The notes under the pieces were generated by a model. The model had not been told where the DNA came from, searched no databases, and was given only the letters and a program-made list of their open reading frames with translations. A DNA stretch of 43,715 nucleotides from Bacteroidales bacterium UBA5219. Its GTDB lineage: Bacteria; Bacteroidota; Bacteroidia; Bacteroidales; ML635J-15. Both the position numbers and the translations under genes were made by a program. This document shows positions 18,423-25,572 of this stretch, piece after piece; the stretch's first letter is position 1, and every line of letters starts with the position of its first letter. Location of the stretch: positions 1 to 43,715 of the forward strand of contig DHVB01000059.1 of assembly GCA_002412425.1 (NCBI GenBank), given 5' to 3'.

Positions 18423-18453
18423 TTGATTTTCTAAAAATAATATTGTATTTTTG
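18423..18453 (+). promoter_or_regulatory. two-part promoter for the lipoprotein unit
   Basis: TTG (18423-18425) and TATTTTTG (18446-18453) are separated by 20 bases. If used, the transcript would carry about 430 untranslated bases before the lipoprotein ATG at 18890. Confidence 0.5.
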
Positions 18454-18763
18454 AAGAAATGTTTAGTTGATGAGGTTTGTTGTAAAAACGAAAAATGTAT
18501 GTGCACATGTAAATATTGTAAATTTTATTTTACTAATGTTTCTATGTACAAAACTATTGCATTGTAATAAATTATATTTACTTTTAAATTCAATTAAGAA
18601 GATCGTTTACATTGTAGTAGATAGCTGTATTTTTTTATACGACAAAATTATAAATATTGCAGTATTTAAGGAGATACACACACATATATCTAATAACAGC
18701 ATTCCAGCAATATATATACTTATTTCAATTTGGAAGCTATGTAAAAACGATTTTGATTGTTTG

Positions 18764-18857
18764 CCCTCGTTTAAATGGTGGTTGCAGTATTAGCAACCTA
18801 AGCGAGGGTATAAATAAAGCTGTTTTTGGTCGGAATATGCCGAAAGAGACTAAAAAC
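18764..18857 (+). other. two strong RNA hairpins in a long untranslated leader (possible structured RNA)
   Basis: Hairpin 1 has an outer stem CCCTCGTTT (18764-18772) with AAGCGAGGG (18800-18808), one G-U pair, and an inner stem GGTTGC (18780-18785) with GCAACC (18793-18798). Hairpin 2 pairs GTTTTTGGTC (18822-18831) with GACTAAAAAC (18848-18857), one G-U pair, and has an inner GG/CC pair. They lie 33-126 bases before the lipoprotein start. The 600 bases from 18291 to 18889 contain no convincing gene; a 108-codon frame at 18467-18793 is AT-rich and featureless. I do not recognise the RNA. Confidence 0.5.
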
Positions 18858-18889
18858 CGAAGTAGGCACAATTTATAAAACTTAAAATT

Positions 18890-19237
18890 ATGAAAAAAAA
18901 ATTATATATTATATTATTAATTGTGTTCATCTGTTTTTTTACAACAGGTTGTGTTAAACAGAGTAATTGCGATTGTTGTGACGAAAAGATAGGTAGATTT
19001 GTGTATTATGAAGAACCACAAGAAATTATTTTTTGTGCTGAAAAAACAGAAACTAGCGGTTTATATATAACCCCAGAAGGTCATGGAGTTCATATAGTTG
19101 GTTATATCCCTAAAGCTTTTAGAGTAAAAGATACAATTGATGTAAAAATTTGCCTCAAAGTAATAAAGAGAGAAATTTGTCGTTACTATGGTGTACCTAG
19201 TGTGCATAAAATTAAGTGTATAGAAAAGATAGACTGA
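18890..19237 (+). CDS. small cysteine-rich lipoprotein
   Basis: This 115-residue protein has a lipoprotein signal peptide (MKKKLYIILLIVFICFFTTGC, Cys21) followed by KQSNCDCCDEK. Later segments include ETSGLYITPEGHGVHIVGYIP and VKICLKVIKREICRYYG, which look like beta strands. It has its own promoter, a long leader and a terminator, so it is an independent unit sitting between the 83-bp direct repeats. Not recognised; probably membrane-anchored. Confidence 0.68.
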   Translation: MKKKLYIILLIVFICFFTTGCVKQSNCDCCDEKIGRFVYYEEPQEIIFCAEKTETSGLYITPEGHGVHIVGYIPKAFRVKDTIDVKICLKVIKREICRYYGVPSVHKIKCIEKID

Positions 19238-19305
19238 TTTTAAATGTTTTAAATAGGTCAATTGGATACAAAACGAACTGTTTGGTATAAACTTCTAAAA
19301 ATAGT

Positions 19306-19345
19306 AAAGAGCCAATAAGTCAGCAATGAGTTAATTGGCTCTTTT
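19306..19345 (+). terminator. Rho-independent terminator of the lipoprotein unit
   Basis: AAAGAGCCAAT (19306-19316) pairs perfectly with ATTGGCTCTTT (19334-19344), followed by TGCATTTTT. The loop is 17 bases. Confidence 0.8.
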
Positions 19346-19424
19346 GCATTTTTACTAATAAAACATTTTCGCTGGATAGAGAAAGAAAAATGGAGGAAAT
19401 TAGAAGGTGTTTGGGGAGTTGAAA
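19342..19424 (+). repeat. direct repeat copy 2 (orphan 3' end of the 17883 gene)
   Basis: A near-copy of 18210-18292 with no gene attached. It begins within the downstream arm and T-run of the preceding terminator. It is probably the remnant of a duplicated gene. Confidence 0.85.
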
Positions 19425-19437
19425 ATACTAAAATCTC

Positions 19438-19491
19438 ACTTTAAAAACTTTACAAACTTTACGAACTTTAAAACTTTATGAACTTTACAAA
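19438..19491 (-). repeat. 9-bp tandem repeat directly after the purF stop
   Basis: Six units of the form ACTTTnnnA (ACTTTAAAA, ACTTTACAA, ACTTTACGA, a shortened ACTTTAAA, ACTTTATGA, ACTTTACAA) end against the purF stop codon (19494-19492). In the purF direction the orientation is the same as for the repeat after pgk. Confidence 0.8.
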
Positions 19492-21381
19492 CTAATATGC
19501 TTTTTCATAAAAGTCTATAAATGAATGTGTTACAACCTTGTTTCCGCCGGGAGTTGGATAATTACCAGTGAAATACCAATCGCCATGATTGTTAGGACAA
19601 GCTTTATGTAAATCTTCAATTGTTTGGTATATCACTTGAAATTCTGCATTAACAGAGTCGTTTTTTATTAGCTGGGCAATTTTTTGAGATATTTGTTCTG
19701 CAGAAAATTCTTTGTAAATATTTCTTACATAATTTACAACGTCTTCTTTTGGTAAATTTTCTTGCTCTTTACAAAGTTGGTAAACTTCTTTAATTAAATC
19801 CTCCTTATTGTTTTCTTTTGCTAAAGCAATAGCCGCCTGAAAAGCGACAAAATCACCAATCCTAGGCATGTCTATTCCATAACAATCGGGATATCTGACT
19901 TGAGGAGCAGAAGAAACAATTATTATTTTTTTAGGCTCTAATCTATCTAAAATTTTTAAAATACTTTGTCTCAAAGTTGTTCCTCTAACAATACTGTCGT
20001 CGATTATTACAAGTGTATCAACTTTTTTATTAATAGTTTTATAGGTAATGTCGTAAACGTGTTTTACCATTTCTTCTCTATCTTTATCTTGAGTGATAAA
20101 AGTCCTCATTTTCACGTCTTTTACAGCAATTTTTTCAACTCTTGGACGAAGTTCTAACAAGTTTCTGATTTCTTCATCAGTCATTGTGTCAACTTTTTCA
20201 CGAATTTGCTTGGTTTTATATTCGTTTAAATGAGTTTCCAAGCCCTTGAGCATACCATAAAAAGCTGTTTCGGCAGTGTTAGGAATAAAAGAAAAAACAG
20301 TATTTTCAAAATCGTAATTTATTGCTTTTAAGATTGTTGGAACAAGCAGTTCGCCAAGTTTTTTTCTTTCTTTATAAATTTCGTGGTCTGTTCCTCTTGA
20401 AAAATAAATTCTCTCAAAACTGCAAGGAGTTTTTTTCTCAGGAATTTTAATCATTTCAGTGTTAATTGTTCCATTTTTCTTTATGATTAATGCCATTCCT
20501 GGATCTAATTCATGGACTTGTTCAGCGGTAATGTTCAAAGCTGTTTGAATAGCTGGACGTTCTGAGGCTGCAACAAAAATTTCATCATCATAATAATAAA
20601 ATGCAGGTCTAATTCCTCCTGGATCTCTAATCAGAAAACTATCGCCATGACCAGTAATACCACCCATTACATAAGCGCCGTCCCAACTTGCTGTAGCTTC
20701 TCTTAAAACTTTAGCAATATCAATATTTTCTTCAATTAGATTTGTGATTTCATAGTTTTTATAGCCTTGATTTTTATATTCACGGAAAAGTTTTTGATTT
20801 TCTTCTTCCATAAATAAACCTATCAACTCCAAAGCTGTAACAGTATCGGCACATTCTTTAGGATGCTGTCCAAATTCAATTAAATATTGAAATAATTCAT
20901 CTACATTAGTAAGATTAAAATTGCCTGCTAAAGCTAAAGTTTTGCTTCGCCAATTACTCACTCTCAACAAAGGGTGAACATAATCAATATTGTCTTTTCC
21001 ATAGCTTGCATAGCGTAAATGACCCATATATAAATCGCAAACAAAATCTAAATTTTGTTTTGCCCAGTTTGCATCATTAGCTTTTTCGGGAGAGCTTTTT
21101 ATACCAATATCAAAACTTCTATAAATTTCATTAAAGCAATCAATTATAGGTGTTGAACTAACCGAACGCTTTCTGTGCATGTACTTTAAGCCTGCTCGCA
21201 TGTTTAATTTTAAACCTAAAATCCCAGCTCCATCTTGACCACGATTATGTTGTTTTTCCATTAATAAATATAATTTATTAACACCATAACGCCAAGTTCC
21301 ATATTTTTCTTGATAATACGATAAAGGTTTTCTTAAACGCATTAAAGCAATACCACATTCATGTTTGATTTGATCGCTCAT
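19492..21381 (-). CDS. purF: amidophosphoribosyltransferase, long Bacteroidota form
   Basis: First committed step of purine synthesis: PRPP + glutamine to phosphoribosylamine. The 629 residues exceed the usual 470-510, as in other Bacteroidota homologues. The N-terminal glutaminase domain begins MSDQIKHECGIA, so Cys9 should become the nucleophile after propeptide removal. RGQDGAGI, GHLRYASYG and GNFNLTNVDEL follow. The PRPP-binding motif is VIIDDSIVRGTTLR (near residue 457), followed by SAPQVRYPDCYGIDMP. The extra length lies partly in an insertion around residues 190-230 and in a C-terminal tail with HGDWYFTGNYPTPGG. Divergent from the DUF58 gene. Confidence 0.92.
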   Translation of the reverse strand: MSDQIKHECGIALMRLRKPLSYYQEKYGTWRYGVNKLYLLMEKQHNRGQDGAGILGLKLNMRAGLKYMHRKRSVSSTPIIDCFNEIYRSFDIGIKSSPEKANDANWAKQNLDFVCDLYMGHLRYASYGKDNIDYVHPLLRVSNWRSKTLALAGNFNLTNVDELFQYLIEFGQHPKECADTVTALELIGLFMEEENQKLFREYKNQGYKNYEITNLIEENIDIAKVLREATASWDGAYVMGGITGHGDSFLIRDPGGIRPAFYYYDDEIFVAASERPAIQTALNITAEQVHELDPGMALIIKKNGTINTEMIKIPEKKTPCSFERIYFSRGTDHEIYKERKKLGELLVPTILKAINYDFENTVFSFIPNTAETAFYGMLKGLETHLNEYKTKQIREKVDTMTDEEIRNLLELRPRVEKIAVKDVKMRTFITQDKDREEMVKHVYDITYKTINKKVDTLVIIDDSIVRGTTLRQSILKILDRLEPKKIIIVSSAPQVRYPDCYGIDMPRIGDFVAFQAAIALAKENNKEDLIKEVYQLCKEQENLPKEDVVNYVRNIYKEFSAEQISQKIAQLIKNDSVNAEFQVIYQTIEDLHKACPNNHGDWYFTGNYPTPGGNKVVTHSFIDFYEKAY

Positions 21382-21427
21382 AAAAACTGCCTAATATTGA
21401 AATAGATGAATTTGTTTAAACATTGGA

Positions 21428-21435
21428 CAAAATTA
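21428..21435 (-). promoter_or_regulatory. Bacteroidota -7 promoter element for purF
   Basis: On the minus strand this reads TAATTTTG (TAnnTTTG), 46 bases upstream of the purF ATG. No matching upstream TTTG was found. Confidence 0.4.
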
Positions 21436-21549
21436 ATATTTTTAAACAAGTTGTAAAAAACTTTAAGATTTTCTTAACATTAAAATATCAACATATAATT
21501 TGTCAAAACAAAATATGTGGCTTAAAATGAATTAACAATTGTATTTTCG

Positions 21550-21557
21550 TATATTTG
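21550..21557 (+). promoter_or_regulatory. Bacteroidota -7 promoter element for the DUF58 gene
   Basis: TATATTTG matches TAnnTTTG exactly and ends 13 bases before the ATG at 21571, so the leader would be very short. Confidence 0.55.
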
Positions 21558-21570
21558 CAAAAATTATTGA

Positions 21571-22497
21571 ATGGAAAACCTAAGAGATATAGAATATTTC
21601 CCAGAGTTTGATAATCTTGAGTTTATCGCTTCTCAAGTGGTTGAGGGGTTTATTACAGGTTTACACAAAAGTCCTTTCCATGGCTTTTCGGTTGAATTTG
21701 CCGAACATCGTATTTACAACAAAGGCGAAAGTACCAAGCATATTGATTGGAAACTTTATGCTCGTAGCGAAAAACTTTTTATAAAACGTTATGAAGAAGA
21801 AACAAACTTGCGTGGTCAGATATTTTTAGATATTTCTTCATCAATGCTTTTCCCTTACGAAAATAAAATTATAAATAAGCTTAATTTTTCAATTTACACC
21901 GCAGCAGCTTTAATGTATTTGCTTATTCGTCAACGCGATGCTATTGGTCTTTCAAGCTTTGATGACGAAATTAGATTTCATGCAAATGCTCGTTCTTCGA
22001 AAGTTCATTTACAAATGATTTATAATGAGCTTAGAAAATATCTTAATCCAAAAAATATAGGACTACAGAAAAAGACAAATACCGCAGAAGTGCTTCATCA
22101 ACTTGCTGAAATAATAAACAAACGCTCTTTAGTTATTATTTTTAGCGATATGTTCACAAGTAAAGACACAGATTCTGAAAAACTTTTTGCAGCACTTCAA
22201 CACTTAAAATACAACAAACACGAAGTGATAATTTTCCATGTTACTGATAAAAAATTTGAGCAAGAATTTGCTTTTTCGAACAGACCTTACAAATTTGTTG
22301 ATTTAGAAACAGGAAATATTTTAAAACTTAACCCAAACGAAATTCGAGAAACTTATATAGAAAGAACTCAAAATTTAGTGCAAGAACTTACAAACCGTTC
22401 TATTCAATATGGAATTGATATAATCGAAACTGATATAAGCAAAGACTTTAGCGAAGTTTTGAAACCATATTTAATTAAGCGTGCCAAATTCTTTTAG
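21571..22497 (+). CDS. DUF58 / von Willebrand A-like protein
   Basis: This 308-residue soluble protein has the DUF58 hallmark block HRIYNKGESTKHIDWKLYAR (about residues 48-67), then a von Willebrand A-like fold with the metal-site motif FLDISSSM (DxSxS) and SLVIIFSDMF. Such proteins normally sit next to MoxR ATPases and the Bat (aerotolerance) genes; here no such neighbours are present, so it is a lone copy. It probably acts as a scaffold or adaptor with a MoxR ATPase encoded elsewhere. Signal peptide and TM segments are absent. Confidence 0.88.
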   Translation: MENLRDIEYFPEFDNLEFIASQVVEGFITGLHKSPFHGFSVEFAEHRIYNKGESTKHIDWKLYARSEKLFIKRYEEETNLRGQIFLDISSSMLFPYENKIINKLNFSIYTAAALMYLLIRQRDAIGLSSFDDEIRFHANARSSKVHLQMIYNELRKYLNPKNIGLQKKTNTAEVLHQLAEIINKRSLVIIFSDMFTSKDTDSEKLFAALQHLKYNKHEVIIFHVTDKKFEQEFAFSNRPYKFVDLETGNILKLNPNEIRETYIERTQNLVQELTNRSIQYGIDIIETDISKDFSEVLKPYLIKRAKFF

Positions 22498-22505
22498 GCG
22501 GTTTC

Positions 22506-22625
22506 GGTGGCTTATAAGTATTCAACTGCTTCGTTGCTTTCGATATTCAAACTCAGTCACGTACTTATGTACGCTCCTTCGTTTTCAATCTCAGACGCCT
22601 CGCATTTGAACACTTCTAAGCCACC
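22506..22625. repeat. 120-bp imperfect palindrome (MITE- or hairpin-like)
   Basis: The outer arms 22506-22529 (GGTGGCTTATAAGT...) and 22602-22625 (...ACTTCTAAGCCACC) match as inverted repeats at 21 of 24 positions. The exact centre holds CGTACTTATGTACG (22560-22573). The left arm core recurs at 22688-22701 and the right end (30 bases) recurs identically at 23030-23059, so at least parts of a second element are present. No transposase is encoded. Confidence 0.65.
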
Positions 22626-22712
22626 TTGGTTTAGTGGTTTTTATTAAGCTATGTATTATTTTGTCCTGAACAATATTTGATAAAGGCGGTGGCTTATAAG
22701 TGTCCTGACTTG

Positions 22713-22953
22713 AGTTTATAAAGTTCGTAAAGAAGGTAAGTGTTTGACTGTCAAAAGTTTGCCCGAAGGGCAACATGTGATTAACCGTAGGCGCAGCCTG
22801 CGGTATGATCTCCTCAAAAGCCTTGCCCGCAAGGGCAACACAATCAAATCAGTTAAAAGTTAAAAAGTTTTAAAGTTCGTAAAGTTAAATCCGTTTGAGC
22901 AATAGACTAAACACTAAAAACTCTTTCAACTTTCGACTTTTAACTTTTAACTG
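22713..22953. repeat. cluster of AAAGTTnnT / CTTTTAA tandem repeats
   Basis: Blocks lie at 22713-22732 and 22850-22886 (reading AGTT..AAAG on the plus strand) and at 22923-22953 (reading CTTTCAA, CTTTCGA, CTTTTAA, CTTTTAA, CTG, i.e. the opposite orientation). They face each other in the same intergenic gap. Confidence 0.7.
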
Positions 22954-23007
22954 ATTATGCGTCAGCCACTTTAACTTTACCTTCGGTGAGTTCGCAAGCT
23001 CGGTTCG

Positions 23008-23025
23008 ACTTTTAACTTTTAACTG
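23008..23025 (-). repeat. short CTTTTAA repeat block
   Basis: ACTTTTAACTTTTAACTG is the common end of the 7-bp subtype. It sits just before the second copy of the 30-base repeat at 23030. Confidence 0.65.
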
Positions 23026-23087
23026 ATGTGCATTTGAACACTTCTAAGCCACCTTGGTTGTTTGATTAGGATAATTTCACAACATTT

Positions 23088-23161
23088 GCTCGCTCGGATT
23101 TGCAATCCGAGTGTTTTCACAATTAAATATTTTTCCGCACGGATTGCAAATCCGCGCGAGC
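23088..23161. repeat. REP-like inverted pair with nested palindromes
   Basis: CTCGGATTTGCAATCCGAG is a self-complementary hairpin inside 23088-23113. A copy in reverse orientation lies at 23137-23161, where GGATTGCAAATCC is the reverse complement of the first core. The flanks GCTCGCTCGG and CGCGCGAGC also mirror each other. This pairing of two inverted palindromes is the layout of REP doublets (BIMEs). A half-related copy is at 2804-2862. Confidence 0.7.
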
Positions 23162-23243
23162 AAGGATGAAAAATAGATTTGCATTGGTAACAAAAGACGA
23201 CATACACCGTCCCTACACTATGCTATATAGTTCTTTCAATCAG

Positions 23244-23290
23244 ACTTTAAAAACTTTATGAACTTTACAAACTTTATGAACTTTTAACTG
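23244..23290 (-). repeat. 9-bp tandem repeat downstream of the OmpA-family gene
   Basis: Units ACTTTAAAA, ACTTTATGA, ACTTTACAA, ACTTTATGA then ACTTTTAACTG, ending 5 bases before the stop codon of the OmpA-family gene (23298-23296). Orientation relative to that gene is the same as at pgk and purF. Confidence 0.8.
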
Positions 23291-23295
23291 ATTTG

Positions 23296-24330
23296 TTAGT
23301 TCGCATTCATCAGTTTATAAAGCTCATCTAACTTAGGTGTAAGAATAATTTCTGTACGGCGATTTTTTGCTCTAGCTTCGGTTGTCTTAGCTGGGTCTAT
23401 AGGTAAATAAGGACCTCTTCCTGCAGCTGTCAATCTTGTTGGGTCGATATTTGAGTTTTGTAAAAGAATTTTCACAATAGAAGTTGCTCTTTTTGCACTT
23501 AAATCCCAGTTGTCTTGAATGTTCCCACCACCTGAATATGCTAAATCATCGGTATGTCCTTCAATCAAAATATTTATTTCTTCATTATTTTCTAGAACTG
23601 AAGCAAGATTTTTTAGAGCTTGCACACCTTTTGGATCAACATCCCATCTTCCAGATTTGAATAATAATTTTTCTTCGAGTGAAACATAAACTTTTCCATC
23701 TTTTTGTGTAACTGTTAGTCCATCGCCTTCAAAACCTACTAATGCGTCTGAAACTTTTTTACGCAAAGCATTCATTATAGAATCTTGAGCATTTAAACGA
23801 GCTTGTAATTCTTGAACTTTTTCATTTTTATCGGCTAATTCTTTTTCTTTAAGTTCGTTTTGGATTCTCATAGCATCAAGATTTGCTCTTTCTTGGTTTA
23901 ATCTTGCTTCTAAATTACGCAATTCATCTTCTTTTCTTTGTAATTCTTCTCGTGTTTGTTGTAAAAGACCCATAGCTTTTTGTGCGTCAGCATCTGCACC
24001 TTGTCTAAGTTTTTCTTGATTTGCTAACAATTGAGAATATAATTCATTAATTTTGTCATATTGTACAGTCAATGTTCTATAGGCATTACCTTTAATTAAA
24101 GTGTCGGTCGCTAAAGCGTTAAAATCAATTTTTAGCTTATCTAATTGTGCTTGCAACTCGTTGTTTGTTGTTGCTAATCTTTCATTTTCTTTTTTAAGCT
24201 CATCTCTTTCGCTTTGATATTTGTCTTTCAGAGATTTAACATCTTCAAACTGACGTGCAGGTACACAAGAAAATACTATGCCCGACATCACAAGAATTAT
24301 AAATATTTGTTTAATAAATGATTTTTTCAT
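23296..24330 (-). CDS. OmpA-family lipoprotein with coiled coil
   Basis: This 344-residue outer-membrane lipoprotein has a signal peptide ending IVFSC (lipobox, Cys22). A long coiled coil covers about residues 30-195 (DKYQSERDELKKENERL, REELQRKEDELRNLEARLN). The C-terminal OmpA/MotB-type peptidoglycan-binding domain at about 205-330 carries NILIEGHTDDLAY, NWDLSAKRATSIVKIL, LTAAGRGPYLPID and AKNRRTEIILTP. It probably links the outer membrane to peptidoglycan across the periplasm. It stands alone with its own promoter. Confidence 0.88.
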   Translation of the reverse strand: MKKSFIKQIFIILVMSGIVFSCVPARQFEDVKSLKDKYQSERDELKKENERLATTNNELQAQLDKLKIDFNALATDTLIKGNAYRTLTVQYDKINELYSQLLANQEKLRQGADADAQKAMGLLQQTREELQRKEDELRNLEARLNQERANLDAMRIQNELKEKELADKNEKVQELQARLNAQDSIMNALRKKVSDALVGFEGDGLTVTQKDGKVYVSLEEKLLFKSGRWDVDPKGVQALKNLASVLENNEEINILIEGHTDDLAYSGGGNIQDNWDLSAKRATSIVKILLQNSNIDPTRLTAAGRGPYLPIDPAKTTEARAKNRRTEIILTPKLDELYKLMNAN

Positions 24331-24353
24331 TGCAATAAAATTTAATATTCATA

Positions 24354-24361
24354 CAAAAATA
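24354..24361 (-). promoter_or_regulatory. Bacteroidota -7 promoter element for the OmpA-family gene
   Basis: On the minus strand it reads TATTTTTG (TAnnTTTG), 23 bases before the ATG at 24330. Confidence 0.5.
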
Positions 24362-24521
24362 ATGGTTTTAATTCAAAAAATATAGGATAAAAATATTTTT
24401 TATTTACAGGAGCTTGTTAGTTAAATTTTTTGGTGCGAAAATGTTTGTTTTATGCTTATATATTTGCTATCCAAAATTTTGTGCTGAAATTAGTATAAAA
24501 CATTCCTTACAAGTTGTTTGT

Positions 24522-24574
24522 AAAAAACACAAATAATTCATAATGCAATTGCAGTAGAACTATTTGTGTTTTTT
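24522..24574 (-). terminator. terminator downstream of the PKD lipoprotein gene
   Basis: A perfect 14-bp stem is formed by AAAAAACACAAATA (24522-24535) and TATTTGTGTTTTTT (24561-24574). The flanking A/T runs would let it act in both directions; it begins 16 bases after the stop of the minus-strand gene at 24590. Confidence 0.8.
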
Positions 24575-24589
24575 TATTCTGGATTGATT

Positions 24590-25363
24590 TTATTTACCAG
24601 AGTGTTTTTTAACAGGATTATTTGTTTGATCGTAAATAATCATAGCCCCTTTATAATAAGCATTTACAGTTTTTCCATTTGCTAATGTAAAAGTTACGTC
24701 AAAAATGTAATCCGTTCCAGATTGTGAAATAGTTACAGTACCACCTGTAGCTTCATAAACTGTTCCTATTTCTGTTGCGATATTATAATTTAAACCCAAT
24801 ATGCCAGCTGAAAATGTTTGTGCAGAATAATTGTTTGCAAAGTTATAAGTTCCAGGATTTATGCCACTTGGGGAAGCAGACCATAATTCAAGTAAAATCA
24901 TATCACCAGTACCCATTGCATCGTCTTGTGTTACCGTAATAGCATCATTTACCAAATAAACGTCAAAATTATAATAATCAAACAGACCATCAAAATCGCC
25001 GTACTTTTCTAAATATCCTTTTGTTAGTGAATATTTATTACCATCATATTTGATTTCATTAGCTTTTGTAACAGTAATAGTTTGACTTGATGCTTTTGAT
25101 TTTTTACCATTTTTTGAAAAAGATGTTAGTTGTACGTTGTAAGTACCTGCATCCTCATAAGCATGTGTTGGATTTTCTTCAGTTGAAGTTGTTCCATCGC
25201 CAAAATTCCACTCATAAGAATAACCGTCAACAGTGGCATTGGTAAAAGTGATAACTTCGCCTGTAACTACAGAAGTTTTACTTGCAGTAAACTTTGCACT
25301 AGGTTCTTTTTGACAACTAGCAAATGCTAAAATTGTAATAATTGCAGTTGTAATAATTAACAT
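24590..25363 (-). CDS. PKD-domain lipoprotein
   Basis: This 257-residue lipoprotein has a short signal peptide ending AFASC (Cys17), unusual in having no lysine or arginine before the hydrophobic core. One PKD domain follows at about residues 22-100 (AKFTASKTSVVTGEVITF, YEWNFGDGTTSTEENPTHAY, GTYNVQLTSF). The remaining 150 residues are a beta-rich region (GDMILLELWSASPSG, GGTVTISQSGTDYIFDVTF) of the kind seen in Bacteroidota surface lipoproteins. The ATG is immediately preceded by twelve A residues on the coding strand, and no other ATG lies upstream in frame, so this start stands. Confidence 0.82.
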   Translation of the reverse strand: MLIITTAIITILAFASCQKEPSAKFTASKTSVVTGEVITFTNATVDGYSYEWNFGDGTTSTEENPTHAYEDAGTYNVQLTSFSKNGKKSKASSQTITVTKANEIKYDGNKYSLTKGYLEKYGDFDGLFDYYNFDVYLVNDAITVTQDDAMGTGDMILLELWSASPSGINPGTYNFANNYSAQTFSAGILGLNYNIATEIGTVYEATGGTVTISQSGTDYIFDVTFTLANGKTVNAYYKGAMIIYDQTNNPVKKHSGK

Positions 25364-25572
25364 TTTTTTTTTTTTATATAAAATTTAATTTATTTTTCCC
25401 TACTCGTATGGCTTTTCGGTTACGCCTCGTTTTTTAGAGTGGTTTCTGATTTCCACTTTTTAAATTATTAAGATTGCTTGAAGATTTGGCAACATTTAGG
25501 CGGTTCTCTTGTCTTTAATATTTTAGTTGTTTTTTGTGCCTTTAAGTTCCAATTGGGCGGTTTATAAAAAAA

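Larger units (their letters stand above)
22688..23059. repeat. second, disrupted copy of the palindromic element
   Basis: GGTGGCTTATAAGT (22688-22701) and the 30-base right end (23030-23059) enclose other repeats: hairpin GCCCGAAGGGC (22761-22771), ACCGTAGGC/GCCTGCGGT (22784-22792, 22796-22804), TTGCCCGCAAGGGCAA (22823-22838) and four short tandem-repeat blocks. No gene is seen between 22498 and 23295. Confidence 0.5.

Noticed and set aside
18467..18793. A 108-codon frame as a real gene
   Set aside because: Its composition follows AT-rich noncoding DNA, it has no recognisable domain, and its end lies inside a strong RNA hairpin.
18455..18860. tmRNA, RNase P RNA or 6S RNA
   Set aside because: None of the conserved sequence blocks of these RNAs that I know is present, and no terminator follows the hairpins.
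19438..19491. Tandem repeat as a Rho-independent terminator of purF
   Set aside because: The units are direct repeats with no self-complementarity, so they do not form a stem.
22591..22776. Minus-strand frame in the intergenic repeats as a protein
   Set aside because: It is made of repeat sequence and has no start context or homology.
23000..23012. T-loop-like GGTTCGAC suggesting a tRNA
   Set aside because: No acceptor or anticodon stems surround it; it belongs to the repeat cluster.
22498..23295. Small genes and a CRISPR array in the repeat-rich gap
   Set aside because: The frames there run through palindromes and tandem repeats, and the repeats lack regular spacing with unique spacers.
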